From NCBI GenBank assembly GCA_019637975.1, contig JAHBUR010000021.1:1-64000 (forward strand): a DNA stretch of 64,000 nt. The letters are read 5' to 3'. This document shows positions 52,895 to 62,877 of this stretch, piece after piece. Position 1 is the stretch's first letter, and each line of letters opens with the position of its first letter. Under the pieces are notes generated by a model. The model saw only the letters and a program-made list of their open reading frames with translations. It was not told where the DNA came from and ran no database searches. The position numbers and the translations under genes are program-made. This DNA comes from Bacteroidota bacterium. GTDB lineage: Bacteria; Bacteroidota; Ignavibacteria; UBA10030; UBA6906.

Positions 52895-54063
52895 TGTCCG
52901 ATCAATTCACGAACGATGTTCAAATATCGCCGAGCCATGATGTCCCAGTTGTATACCGCGTTGAAGGCCCGTAATCCGTCAATGCGTGATGCAATGAGAT
53001 TTCTGTTTTGGTAGATGGATCGGATGACGTGTGCAAGCGCATCCGCATCATCCGGCTCGTAGAAGAAAGCCGATGACTCGTCAAAATAGCGCTCCAAAAT
53101 CTTGAGACGCGGGACGATCGTCGGGATTTCCATCGCGGCGTACTCAAGCATTTTTACAGGCAGCATATAATTCTTCTTGTCTTCGGTATCACGACGATTT
53201 CCAATGATCCCGACGTGAACTCGTTGAAGTATCGCCGGCAGCATCTCGACATCGACAAAGGGTTGCCATTCAATCATGCCGGAAACGCCCTTCCCGGCCG
53301 CCCGTTCTTGCATTTCCTGCAAATCGTCTCCCTCCCCAACGCAGAGAAACCGCACATTGGGGCAGTCGTCTTTTACTTTGCCAAGGGCATCAACAATCAG
53401 AAAAATGCCGAGCCGTTTCGCGATTGTTCCGTGATACCCGAGCCAGAGATGCGCCCCATTCGGGGATTGCAGACGCGGCGTGAAGAGCTTCCCGTTCCCG
53501 ACATTGTAGATAAGGTCTATTTTCTCTTCGGGGATGCCGTGACCCGAAAGCACTTCCTTGTGCATTCTGTTTGTGGTAATCACCTTGTCGGAACAGGCGG
53601 CGGAAAGCAGTTCTTCACCGACAAGGATTTTCACGGGCAGACTATCAAGCGAATAATCAAACTTTGTTGCGTAGGCTTCCGGCATCGTGTCGTGAACGTC
53701 GAGGATGACTTTAGTGCCGGCAATCCTCAACGGCAGCGCCGCCAACGAGAGAATATCGGGCATGTTGTGAACATGAATAACGTCATACCGGCCGTGCAGC
53801 GAATGTGCCAACAACTTCCATCCTGCCAAGCAGAGAAAGAGCATTTGCCGTGCAAGATACCGGAGGGGACTTGAACCTTGATACTTGGTTGCAAGATTGT
53901 ACACCGTCAGCCTGCCCGTTCCTTCCGTTCCGGCTTTTCTGCCGAGAGCGAATACATCAACCGTTGCTCCGTCGTCAAGCAGCGCATCGACGTAGTTCTT
54001 GATGCGCGCATCGGTGAAGTAATGAGCATATGCCACCATGGCTATGCGAAGCGGACGTTTCAT
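52891..54063 (-). CDS. Family 4 glycosyltransferase
   Basis: A 390-residue GT-B enzyme. The N-terminal domain has RIAMVAYAHYFTDARIKNYV, the C-terminal domain LGYHGTIAKRLGIFLIVDAL and FLCVGEGDDLQEM, with the donor site EYAAMEIPTIVP. ATG 54063 overlaps the asparagine synthase stop (ATGA), so it is translated directly after it. It forms part of a run of four GT4 genes around asnB. Donor sugar cannot be told. Confidence 0.88.
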   Translation of the reverse strand: MKRPLRIAMVAYAHYFTDARIKNYVDALLDDGATVDVFALGRKAGTEGTGRLTVYNLATKYQGSSPLRYLARQMLFLCLAGWKLLAHSLHGRYDVIHVHNMPDILSLAALPLRIAGTKVILDVHDTMPEAYATKFDYSLDSLPVKILVGEELLSAACSDKVITTNRMHKEVLSGHGIPEEKIDLIYNVGNGKLFTPRLQSPNGAHLWLGYHGTIAKRLGIFLIVDALGKVKDDCPNVRFLCVGEGDDLQEMQERAAGKGVSGMIEWQPFVDVEMLPAILQRVHVGIIGNRRDTEDKKNYMLPVKMLEYAAMEIPTIVPRLKILERYFDESSAFFYEPDDADALAHVIRSIYQNRNLIASRIDGLRAFNAVYNWDIMARRYLNIVRELIGQ

Positions 54064-55931
54064 ACGAACACCTTCCGCCACGCTTCAACAGAAAGCAGCA
54101 GAAAGAGAATCCTGTGATGATCGTACTTCCCGCTGTTGTGTTCTTGCTGCAGTTGTCCCACATACTCCGGATTGAGCATTGTCCGCGTCACGGAGTCGGG
54201 ACTTGAGGTCAGGTCCGTCAGCAACGTGTCAAGGTGTTGTCCCATCCATACTCCCATTGCTTCGTTAAACCCGACTTTTCGGCGGTGGACAATATGTTGC
54301 GGCAACCACCGTTCACACGCTTTCTTGTGAACGACCTTGTTCTTAAAATCACGAACTTTGAAATCGCCGGGGATTCGTTCGGCCACTCTCATCACTTCGA
54401 GATCCAGGAAGGGAACGCGCATTTCCACACCGGCAGCCATCGCCATCTTGTCGCCGCACAAGAGGAGATTATCGCTCAATGATGTACGGGCATCGATATA
54501 CGCCATTTTCTCCAACGGCGATCCCAACGGTGCACGAGCAAGTTGTGAGCGGACGTAATCCGATAAAACGTACGGATTGCTTTGCACAACAAAATCGGGG
54601 TTGAAAAGTCGGGTCCGCATATCCCGTGTTGTGATGCTGTATGTACTCAGGAATTGATGAATCTCATCTGCCTGTGAGAGCCGATCTATCAACCGTCCCG
54701 GAGATTCATGCCGGAAGAATGGCCTGATCAGGCCACCAATCGCCCCTACGAATCCTGATGGAAGCCAACGCAAATAGGGTAGATACTGGGCAGCAAGGTG
54801 TCGACCATAGCCGGCAAAAGGTTCATCGGCACCCTGACCGCTGAGCAATACCTTCACTTTCTCGCGAGCAAGTTTGGCGACAAAGTAATACGCGGCGGCC
54901 GATTCATTGCCGATTGGCTCCTCAAGGTGCCACAGATACGAATTCATGAATGCCACATAATCCGTCTCGCTCACGCGGCGGCTTGCAAAGTCTGCATCGT
55001 ATTCGCGGGCTGCTTCACCGGCAACACTAACTTCATCATCACGATCTGCCGATCCCTCAAAGCCGATAGTGAACGTGTGTACATGATGCTGATGCTGACT
55101 CATCAATGCCAACAGGGTGTTGGAATCAACGCCGCCGCTCAGGGAAAGGCCAATGGGCGTATCGCTGACCATTTGCCTGTGAACAGCTTCCGGGTATGCT
55201 TCAACAAGCTCCTCGACCCAGTCATCTTCCTTCTTGTGCCGGTCAATCACCGGAGCCTGATTCCAATAGCAGGACACATGCACTCCATCAGCATCAACCA
55301 CCAAATAGGATGAAGGGGGGAGTTTCCTGATGCTCTTGAACAACGTCCACGGCGACGGGGTGTGTCGGAACGTAAGACAAAAATGGAGGGCGTCGTAATC
55401 CAACGCACGCGGGATGTTCTTGTCGCACAGAATGGCCTTCATCTCAGACGCAAAACTGAGCGTTTTGCCATTCTCGCAGTAATACAACGGCTTCACTCCG
55501 TAGTGGTCACGCGCCAGATAGAGCGAACGTTTTTTCTCATCCCAAATTGCAAAAGCAAAGATGCCGTTGAATTTTGTTGCGCAGGCGTTCCCCCATTCTT
55601 CGTACGCGTGAATGATAACCTCGGTATCACTCGCTGTTTTGAACCTGTGGCCGCGGGCCTTCAACTGCCCGCGCAACTCCCGGTAGTTGTAGATTTCACC
55701 GTTAAATGTGATCCACACTGTGCCGTCTTCGTTGCACATCGGCTGGTCGCCGGTGGCAAGGTCGATAATGGCGAGACGTCGATGCCCGAGGCCAAGCGTT
55801 TGATCGCTGGAAAAATAGAACCCTTCCCCGTCAGGACCCCGATGGCTCAGACTCATCGTCATCCTCTCAACCAAGCCGCGGTTCACGGGCTCACGGGATT
55901 TGAAGGAGAATATGCCGGCAATACCGCACAT
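54060..55931 (-). CDS. asnB: Asparagine synthase-type glutamine amidotransferase
   Basis: A 623-residue enzyme with an N-terminal glutaminase domain whose catalytic cysteine is residue 2 (MCGIAGIFSF) and a synthase domain with the ATP pyrophosphate loop LSLSGGVDSNTLLALM near residue 270. SHRGPDGEGFYF and NGEIYNYRELR are conserved. Members in polysaccharide loci amidate an uncommon sugar acid or a peptide and need not make free asparagine. Here it sits between GT4 genes, overlapping both neighbours. Confidence 0.92.
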   Translation of the reverse strand: MCGIAGIFSFKSREPVNRGLVERMTMSLSHRGPDGEGFYFSSDQTLGLGHRRLAIIDLATGDQPMCNEDGTVWITFNGEIYNYRELRGQLKARGHRFKTASDTEVIIHAYEEWGNACATKFNGIFAFAIWDEKKRSLYLARDHYGVKPLYYCENGKTLSFASEMKAILCDKNIPRALDYDALHFCLTFRHTPSPWTLFKSIRKLPPSSYLVVDADGVHVSCYWNQAPVIDRHKKEDDWVEELVEAYPEAVHRQMVSDTPIGLSLSGGVDSNTLLALMSQHQHHVHTFTIGFEGSADRDDEVSVAGEAAREYDADFASRRVSETDYVAFMNSYLWHLEEPIGNESAAAYYFVAKLAREKVKVLLSGQGADEPFAGYGRHLAAQYLPYLRWLPSGFVGAIGGLIRPFFRHESPGRLIDRLSQADEIHQFLSTYSITTRDMRTRLFNPDFVVQSNPYVLSDYVRSQLARAPLGSPLEKMAYIDARTSLSDNLLLCGDKMAMAAGVEMRVPFLDLEVMRVAERIPGDFKVRDFKNKVVHKKACERWLPQHIVHRRKVGFNEAMGVWMGQHLDTLLTDLTSSPDSVTRTMLNPEYVGQLQQEHNSGKYDHHRILFLLLSVEAWRKVFV

Positions 55932-57172
55932 TAGCGTCTGACACTTTGTCTAATTGGAAATGCAGTTCGTGACAATTGTTTTTCACTCTTGCGCGACCGG
56001 GCAGCTGCGACAACGTTCTCATAGATTCGTTCAAGGTTCCGGGTCTTTGCCTGCACATCAAGTTCACGCGACGCACGACACGATGCTTCCCGGCCGAGCT
56101 TTCTCCGCATTTCCTCATCGTCGTACAATGCAAGAAGTGAACGGGTTATTCCCGCTACATCCTTTTCATTGAGCAGAATTCCGTGAACCCAGTCATGAAT
56201 GACTTCGGGAATGCCCGCATGTTGTGTTGTCACAACAGGCAGTCCGGATGCCATTGCTTCGACAATAGTTCCGGGAATTCCCTCCTTGTCGCCGCAGGCC
56301 TGCTTCGTGCTGAAGTGCACAAATACATCAGCATTTCTGTAGTACTCCAACAATTTCGGATCGAGATGCGGAACATATCCTGCGAAATGCACACGATCCC
56401 GCACGCCTGATGCATGCACTATACGCGTACATTCATCCAGCATCGGGCCCCTGCCAACAAGCGTCAGGCGGGCATCAATATCCGGCCTTTGCTTTCTCAG
56501 TTCCGAAAATGAACGAATAAGGTAATGCTGCCCCTTCTTCGCCTCAAGACTTCCGACACAGAGGATGTTGAATGTTGGTTTGCGATTATATGTTCTTTGC
56601 TCAAAGAGGAATCGTGTTACATTGATGCCGTGGTAGTGTACGACGATCTTCTCCTCGGGGACTCCCTGTACAATTGCATCACGCTTCATATCTTCCGACA
56701 TCGCGAGGAAGCAATCCATCGTATTGAATGTTCGCTTCAGATACTGACGACCGAGACCGCCGTACATCTTCGGAAAAGCCGAGATATCATACCCGTAAAG
56801 AGACACCACGGCAGGGATGCCTGCTCTCTTGTAGATTCGTGCAAAGAAGGCCGCATCCACACCGAAGTGGAAGTGAAAGAGAGCCGGTTTGAAACCGGCA
56901 ATCCACTCCGTCGCCGCAACCACTTCGTGATGAGTAAGTTTGCGCAGCCCAGAGTAGGCTATTTCGCCGACCGCTTTTCGAATCCCTTTTTCGTTCTCAT
57001 CGATCACATACATGGGAGAAATGTCGAATTCCCTGTTGTCGCTGCGGTGATGGCACAGAACCACCGGCCTGAACGTTTGAAGCGTAGCAATCTGATTGCC
57101 GACGAACGTCTCCGTCGGCGCAAGGTATCCACGGATGCCGTGAACAACAACCGGCTGTCCCGAGCCGTCCAT
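55931..57172 (-). CDS. Family 4 glycosyltransferase
   Basis: A 413-residue GT-B enzyme. FHFHFGVDAAFFARIYKRAG is the acceptor-side region; the GT4 domain carries NILCVGSLEAKKGQHYLIRS, LTLVGRGPMLDEC, and the donor motif GIPGTIVEAMASGLPVVTT with both glutamates of the EX7E-type pattern region. The start shares a base with the asnB stop. It ends in a basic tail. Confidence 0.9.
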   Translation of the reverse strand: MDGSGQPVVVHGIRGYLAPTETFVGNQIATLQTFRPVVLCHHRSDNREFDISPMYVIDENEKGIRKAVGEIAYSGLRKLTHHEVVAATEWIAGFKPALFHFHFGVDAAFFARIYKRAGIPAVVSLYGYDISAFPKMYGGLGRQYLKRTFNTMDCFLAMSEDMKRDAIVQGVPEEKIVVHYHGINVTRFLFEQRTYNRKPTFNILCVGSLEAKKGQHYLIRSFSELRKQRPDIDARLTLVGRGPMLDECTRIVHASGVRDRVHFAGYVPHLDPKLLEYYRNADVFVHFSTKQACGDKEGIPGTIVEAMASGLPVVTTQHAGIPEVIHDWVHGILLNEKDVAGITRSLLALYDDEEMRRKLGREASCRASRELDVQAKTRNLERIYENVVAAARSRKSEKQLSRTAFPIRQSVRR

Positions 57173-57175
57173 ACG

Positions 57176-58366
57176 TTATTCCCTCATCATTGTTCGGTAA
57201 ACACTTACAGTCGCTGCGGCAACTGCTTCGGATGAATATGTGGCGAGGGCTTTTGCCCTGCCATTACGTGACAGTGAGTTCCGCAGATCTCCGGATCGCA
57301 AGACGTCAGTCATCAATCGTGCCAAAGAATGCACATCTCCACATTCGAAAAGAAGGCCGTCCGTCCCGTTGTTTATCATGTCGGGAATTCCCCCCACCTT
57401 CGACGCAATTACAGGAAGTCCGCTTGCCATTGATTCCGCAACGACCATCGGCGTATTCTCTTGTACCGACGTCAAGACAAGCATTGCCGACTCGCGCATT
57501 AAAGCGGCAACGTCTTCTTGCGTACGCACGCCGAGGAACTCCACACCTGTGATATGCGCATCACGAATGTATCGCCGGATCTCGCGTTCGTATTCTTTGT
57601 CCTGGGTTTCGCCGACAAGAGAGAGCGTAGCGTCGGGAAAGTCCCGGATGACAATCTCGTGAGCCTTTATTGCATCGAGCGGGCGCTTGAGTCGTGTCAA
57701 TGCTCCGACAAACAGCATACGCTGCAACTGGACGCCGCTCTGCGGCGATTCGAAAAACTTCGTTCGTACAGGATTCGTAATGTGATGCTTCTTCACACCG
57801 GCGGGCAGGAACCGATCCACATACGGGGAAATCGCAATAACCTCGTCGAATCGCTTCCGTATCCATTTCTCCAGAAGCGCATCCATTTGATGGCTCCAGT
57901 ATTCGGGTCCCTCCCAGACACGCGATTCAACAGATTTGATGCCATGAACCGTAAACACCTTACGACTCTGATGTGAGGTAATCGAAGCGACTGCAAGAGC
58001 CATATTGTCCTGGCAATGCACAATATCCGGTTGTAATTTCTTCAATTCGAAACGGGCATTCAGGATGTTCGGCAGCACATGCGGACGCGTAAACCACCGG
58101 TTTGGAATTGCAAGAAAGTGATACGTCATGCCGTTACGCGCCTCAACCGTATGCCGGGAAATCTCACGGCACAGCGTGAAAATGTGGAAATCGAATTCCT
58201 CAACGTACGACTGCAATCCTTCAAACAACCCCGCCGTCGCCGTTTCAACGCCCCCCGTAAACGTTTTGCCGTCGTAGGGATAGTTGGTGAGAATGGCAAC
58301 TCTTGGCCGCCGAACCTGGCCCGATTTCATCATCGTTGTACATGAACTCTCAAGAACCTGAATCAC
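57176..58366 (-). CDS. Family 4 glycosyltransferase
   Basis: A 396-residue GT-B enzyme with RVAILTNYPYDGKTFTGGVE at the N-terminus, MLFVGALTRLKRPLDAIKAH and the donor site NTPMVVAESMASGLPVIASK. The frame begins with GTG 58366, which overlaps the preceding stop (GTGA); ATG 58333 is a possible internal start. Its N-terminus resembles that of the next gene, and the pair may be old duplicates. Confidence 0.87.
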   Translation of the reverse strand: MIQVLESSCTTMMKSGQVRRPRVAILTNYPYDGKTFTGGVETATAGLFEGLQSYVEEFDFHIFTLCREISRHTVEARNGMTYHFLAIPNRWFTRPHVLPNILNARFELKKLQPDIVHCQDNMALAVASITSHQSRKVFTVHGIKSVESRVWEGPEYWSHQMDALLEKWIRKRFDEVIAISPYVDRFLPAGVKKHHITNPVRTKFFESPQSGVQLQRMLFVGALTRLKRPLDAIKAHEIVIRDFPDATLSLVGETQDKEYEREIRRYIRDAHITGVEFLGVRTQEDVAALMRESAMLVLTSVQENTPMVVAESMASGLPVIASKVGGIPDMINNGTDGLLFECGDVHSLARLMTDVLRSGDLRNSLSRNGRAKALATYSSEAVAAATVSVYRTMMRE

Positions 58367-59571
58367 GTTTCAACCCCTGCCGGAATTTGTTCCACAACGG
58401 GCTCGGCATCCCCATGCCTCCCGGACAAAACGAGTCTGTATGCCCTGACGGTTTTCCCGGCAACATTCCGGGCGTTCCATTTTTTCAATGCTACATCCCG
58501 GGCATGTACTCCCATATTCATCCGCAGTTGCGGATCGTTCAAAAGCATGACGACGCGATTGGCAAATTCCCGTTCGTCTTCCGATTCCACCAGAAATCCG
58601 CTGACGCCGTTCTCCACCATTTCACCAACAGAACCGACACGAGAGGCAACAACCGGTCTGCCGGCGGCAAACGCCTCCGCAATGGCAACAGGGAGATTCT
58701 CATACACCGAGAAAAGAACTGCTAGCGCGGCTCTGCTCATTAGTCCGGAAAGTTCCGAGGCCGTCAGACTGCCGTGAAAAACAATGTCGTTCCGCAAAGC
58801 CGGATCGACGGAGCGCATGACCTCTTCGTAATACTTTGTATCCGGCGCCGGACCGGCTATGTCGAGAATAGCATCGGGTACACCCTGTTTTACAAGGCGG
58901 AATGCACGAACAATCCCCGCAACATTCTTTCGTTCAATGATCAGACCGGAGAACAGAATGCGTTTTGAGTCGGTAAGCGGCGGAGGCACATCAAAAAACT
59001 CCGAACGAATTGCATTCGGTATGGTCGCTATCGGCCCTTCCCTCTTTCCGGAACAAAACTCCCGGTCGAACGCCGAAATGGAAATCACCACGCCGGCATT
59101 CCGGATGACACGGTTGATCAATTGTTTCGTGAGTCGGACGCGCAACGGTCCGACAACCGGATTTCCCTTTTCTCGAAGTTCCGCCTCAAAGCTCCCAACA
59201 CCGTGAATGGTAATGGCGCTCGGGTAGCCGAGTCGGGTCGCGACATCGCCATGAGTGTCTGTCCCTTGTCCGTGAACAATGTCCGGTCGAAATACCTTGG
59301 CAATTCTTTTTGCCTTCCGCATATCAACGATTGATCGTGTTGGCAAGGCGAGATGTCGTTGCCCGGCAAGGTAGTGAACAACTAACTTGTCGTTCAACCT
59401 CACAATCTCGTCCTTCCATCTGTCCATTCGAAAATTGACCACGCATACCGCCTCGACGAGTTCCGAATCCGACAGTGCTGATGCAAGAATTTGCGCCGCA
59501 GATTCCACCCCGCCGCGAACATTTCCCATGTACGGGAAATCGGAAACAAGCAGTATGCGCAGCGGCTTCAT
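58363..59571 (-). CDS. Family 4 glycosyltransferase
   Basis: A 402-residue GT-B enzyme with ILLVSDFPYMGNVRGGVESA, a GT4 domain with ILFSGLIIERKNVAGIVRAF and the donor site NLPVAIAEAFAAGRPVVASR. The stop overlaps the next gene start, and its own start overlaps the polymerase-like gene, so this is one tightly packed block. Confidence 0.9.
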   Translation of the reverse strand: MKPLRILLVSDFPYMGNVRGGVESAAQILASALSDSELVEAVCVVNFRMDRWKDEIVRLNDKLVVHYLAGQRHLALPTRSIVDMRKAKRIAKVFRPDIVHGQGTDTHGDVATRLGYPSAITIHGVGSFEAELREKGNPVVGPLRVRLTKQLINRVIRNAGVVISISAFDREFCSGKREGPIATIPNAIRSEFFDVPPPLTDSKRILFSGLIIERKNVAGIVRAFRLVKQGVPDAILDIAGPAPDTKYYEEVMRSVDPALRNDIVFHGSLTASELSGLMSRAALAVLFSVYENLPVAIAEAFAAGRPVVASRVGSVGEMVENGVSGFLVESEDEREFANRVVMLLNDPQLRMNMGVHARDVALKKWNARNVAGKTVRAYRLVLSGRHGDAEPVVEQIPAGVET

Positions 59572-60953
59572 ACTTCCTGTTCCTTCAACAAGCGATTCTC
59601 ACGGTAGATGTTGAAGATGAGTCCCAGACTGACAAAGAGCCAAGAATAGGCAAGAGAATAGAATCTCATGTCGATCAGAAAGGCGTTGACGCCGAACGAA
59701 ATCAGCGTTCCGACGATGACAGCAACAATCAAGCGATCTTCGGCAGGCAATTCCCTGAACCGGATGCCCTTGGGACTCAAGTTGAAGTAGATAAACAGCA
59801 GATACGGAATTGTTCCGAGAATGCCGAGTTCCGCGAGAATCGTCAACACGGTAACGTGCGAGGTATCCTTGACGATGTACACACCCCGTGCGTCGAACAA
59901 GTAGCGGTCTGAAAAATCATCGAATGTTCCCATTCCCCACCCGACAACCGGGCTGTCGGCAATCATGTGCAGGCTGGCCTGTGCCATCACAATGCGGAAG
60001 TTTGCATTTTCTTCCCCTGAAATCCGCTTCTGAACGTCGGGAGATACTGCCACAAGCACGCCAACAATCACAACCGACATTGCAACAAAGCCCGCAACCC
60101 GCAGCAACTTTGCCCCGACATCCTCACTCGTTTTGTACATGAGGTAGATGAACATCACAATCGCGCCGAGCCACACCGAACGTGTAAAGGTCAGGAGATT
60201 CAACAGAATCAGAAACGGTATACTCGAGCGGAAGACAAGCTTCGAAACAAGACCGTACCGAAAAGCAAGATAGATGAAGCCAAACAACACCTGGAGAAAC
60301 ACTCCAAGAACGATCGGCGTACCGAGAGATCCGCTGATTCTTCGCATCGAGCCCACGTCCACCCAATCAACCTTGGGATTCGGCGGGTACAATGTAGTGC
60401 CGCTTTGAATCTCATACATACTGAGCAGAACAACCTGCAACAGGTGAAACAGCGATGCAAATGCCAGCATCTTGAACAAATTGGAGTCGACGTCAACATT
60501 CTTCGCAATCAGATACAGACAATAGGGCAACAGATAGATGAGATAGATGTTGCGGAGGTCATCGTACCGCCCTTTCGTGGCGTAGAGGGAAGAGACAATA
60601 GCATACCCGATGAATATCAGAATGACAACGTCTTCCTTCCCCCATATCAACTGTTTTCCCTTTTTGAAGTAGTAGAACAGCATCACTACCGTCATCACCG
60701 GGATGAAGTAGTTGTGGGAGAAATTGCTCGCGATGTTTGACGAATCCGCCGATGCCAGGGGAACAAAGTACGGGGCAAATAGAAACCAACCGATAAACAG
60801 AAGCCGGATGTCTTTCATTGCGGCGACACAAACAGAGGCCATACACACCACGGCGAGTACGTCCATATTCAGATCAAGCAACCGATAGAAGTACAAACCC
60901 GCGCTCAGCAGCGTGATAACAAGAATCATGATATGTGTCCGGTAGGATTGCAT
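59568..60953 (-). CDS. O-antigen ligase/polymerase-like membrane protein
   Basis: A 461-residue protein with about 12 membrane helices and the Wzy_C/WaaL-type region: NLLTFTRSVWLGAIVMFIYL, then a periplasmic loop with NFRIVMAQASLHMIADSPVVG and GWGMGTF, the pattern of O-antigen ligases. It would polymerise or ligate the glycan. ATG 60953 avoids overlap with the flippase gene; ATG 60974 overlaps by 13 bases. It forms a second flippase/polymerase pair in the locus. Confidence 0.85.
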   Translation of the reverse strand: MQSYRTHIMILVITLLSAGLYFYRLLDLNMDVLAVVCMASVCVAAMKDIRLLFIGWFLFAPYFVPLASADSSNIASNFSHNYFIPVMTVVMLFYYFKKGKQLIWGKEDVVILIFIGYAIVSSLYATKGRYDDLRNIYLIYLLPYCLYLIAKNVDVDSNLFKMLAFASLFHLLQVVLLSMYEIQSGTTLYPPNPKVDWVDVGSMRRISGSLGTPIVLGVFLQVLFGFIYLAFRYGLVSKLVFRSSIPFLILLNLLTFTRSVWLGAIVMFIYLMYKTSEDVGAKLLRVAGFVAMSVVIVGVLVAVSPDVQKRISGEENANFRIVMAQASLHMIADSPVVGWGMGTFDDFSDRYLFDARGVYIVKDTSHVTVLTILAELGILGTIPYLLFIYFNLSPKGIRFRELPAEDRLIVAVIVGTLISFGVNAFLIDMRFYSLAYSWLFVSLGLIFNIYRENRLLKEQEV

Positions 60954-60961
60954 GCTCGCGG

Positions 60962-62485
60962 CTATCCTGCCCATGGGTTTCGTGGAATCACAACCGCGAG
61001 CACTTCCTTAATCTCGCTCCTGGTGACAATTCGTGCCGCAATGAATCCGGCGCACAGAAGGGCAACCAACCCGAGTTTGATCAGCACGTGGGCGAAAGAG
61101 ACGGTTCCAAAATAGTATGCCCCGACAAATCCGACGCAGACGACGCAAAGCACAATCAGATAGGCACGGCCCGGAAATGGTGAATGCGTGACGTACTTCG
61201 TCAAAACCCAACTTGATCCGAAGAGAATCACCTGTAACGCAATAAACGAGAGCGCTATACCCTCAAGCCCGAAGCGTGGAACGAGTGTGCTGAAAAGAGC
61301 GACCCCGCACGCTGCGCCGAAGGCGTACGCAGCCATCGTGTACGGGGTTTTCAGATGCGCTGTCACCAAAGCAAAATTCACCATAATGAAAGGCGTGGAA
61401 ATGACATATCCCGCCGACAGCATGATCAACAGAAAAAAGGCGCCGTCACTGAACTCTTTGCCAAAAAGACCAAGCAGTTCCCTCGTGAACAAAATAATTA
61501 CCAACGCAACAAATCCGCTACTCATTGCATTCAGACGTGAGAAGCGGGTGTAGGCCTCATCTGTTGGAAGACTTTTGCTGACGAGATTGCAGAAAGAAGG
61601 GTAGAATGATTTGTCGAATACCGAAGGAATCCAGGCCACAAACGCCGCAAACACCGCAGCGGCGCGGAAATATCCGAGTTCCCTCAACCCCAACTCGCGA
61701 AGAATGAAAACGGGGGCCGCATTCAGAATGATGAAATTGAATAACGTGCCTATGTAAACGGACAGCGTAAATTTCCAGAACCCCGCTGGTAAAAACCAAC
61801 TGTGCGACACGCCGTGAACCTTGATATTCTCTTTCCGCAGATAGCGAACGGCAATGGCGAGCGCCAGAACGTTCGATAGCACAACGGCTGCAAAGATGTA
61901 ATCGTATGAACCGGCACCTGATGTTGCCGTGACAAATCCAAGTCCCGCCATCAACCCGATATTCACGAGATAGAACCATGAAACAGCATTCTGGGAAAAC
62001 GCGAGTATCGTGACCTCCATCTCGGATTGCAGAATCGCCCAAATCAGCACTTGTGCAAGCAGAATCGGCACAAGTACTGTCAGATACATGCCGGTGGAAA
62101 TATCCAATTCACTCCGAAAGACCAGTTGCAGCACGGAAGGAAACAGAAGGCAGATTGCGAGAAAGCTCAGCCCGACAGCATACACGATAAGTGCATATGT
62201 CAGAACAAACTTCGGTTTCTGCCCGGCTGTAAGAGCCGGGAGATAGTTGACGAAAACGTTCGACGCACCGAAGACGAAAAAAGTCTGCACCATACTCACA
62301 ATCAACATCAACAGGCTATAGAAGCCGAGAACCTCGGCTCCCATCCGTCCGAGTACGACGTTGGTGAAGAAGCCGGCGACCAGTGCTGATGCAGAGAGAT
62401 ACAGCATCCACTTTGCGCCACTAAACGTGCGCGCGAGGATTTCTTCGCGTTGCGACGATGAAGTTGTTGGAGAGCTGGAAATCAT
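60962..62485 (-). CDS. Polysaccharide flippase (Wzx-like)
   Basis: A 507-residue membrane protein with about 14 helices and the flippase start FSGAKWMLYLSASALVAGFF. It forms a pair with the ligase/polymerase-like gene that follows. The sequence differs widely from the flippases at 23315 and 37948, so the three probably serve different lipid-linked glycans or steps. The ribosome binding site is weak. Confidence 0.88.
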   Translation of the reverse strand: MISSSPTTSSSQREEILARTFSGAKWMLYLSASALVAGFFTNVVLGRMGAEVLGFYSLLMLIVSMVQTFFVFGASNVFVNYLPALTAGQKPKFVLTYALIVYAVGLSFLAICLLFPSVLQLVFRSELDISTGMYLTVLVPILLAQVLIWAILQSEMEVTILAFSQNAVSWFYLVNIGLMAGLGFVTATSGAGSYDYIFAAVVLSNVLALAIAVRYLRKENIKVHGVSHSWFLPAGFWKFTLSVYIGTLFNFIILNAAPVFILRELGLRELGYFRAAAVFAAFVAWIPSVFDKSFYPSFCNLVSKSLPTDEAYTRFSRLNAMSSGFVALVIILFTRELLGLFGKEFSDGAFFLLIMLSAGYVISTPFIMVNFALVTAHLKTPYTMAAYAFGAACGVALFSTLVPRFGLEGIALSFIALQVILFGSSWVLTKYVTHSPFPGRAYLIVLCVVCVGFVGAYYFGTVSFAHVLIKLGLVALLCAGFIAARIVTRSEIKEVLAVVIPRNPWAG

Positions 62486-62877
62486 TCGGCCCGCATTAAA
62501 GTGGAAAACGGTGATTCTGTTTCATGGTTTCCCCTGAAGTGTGCGGGCCTCGCGGTGTGCATCGAATTGCAACAGGGCACGGCAAACAACCCATGAAAAC
62601 AAACACCGGATAGAAGATACATCTTCGGATTCGTTATTGCAATTCGATACCATCTTACCAGTACATTGAACGAGCAACAGTGAAAAGCTCATCCGTTCTT
62701 GTAATCACACATGAGTGACAAGCCCGCACACTCTCCGAAACCCGCATGCTACACACCCACAACGCCATTGGGGATCTTTGGGAAATACGATTTGGAAGCG
62801 AGATCCGACACGGGGGGAACGGCGGTATCCAAGCTCCGCCGTCACAAGGAAACGATCTCACAGGCAAACTGTCTGGT
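62486..62877. other. Gap between the flippase and SLBB genes, with one hairpin
   Basis: No ORF on either strand looks coding. A hairpin ACGGCGG/CCGCCGT (62819-62842) lies 35 bases after the SLBB gene on the minus strand and might end its transcript, though without a T run. TGGTAAGAT near 62650-62660 on the minus strand looks like an extended -10 element, but I find no good -35. A promoter for the flippase block is expected here. Confidence 0.45.

Noticed and set aside
62486..62877. Cyclic-di-GMP riboswitch in the long gap before the flippase
   Set aside because: No paired stems with the conserved core could be traced; only a single simple hairpin is present.
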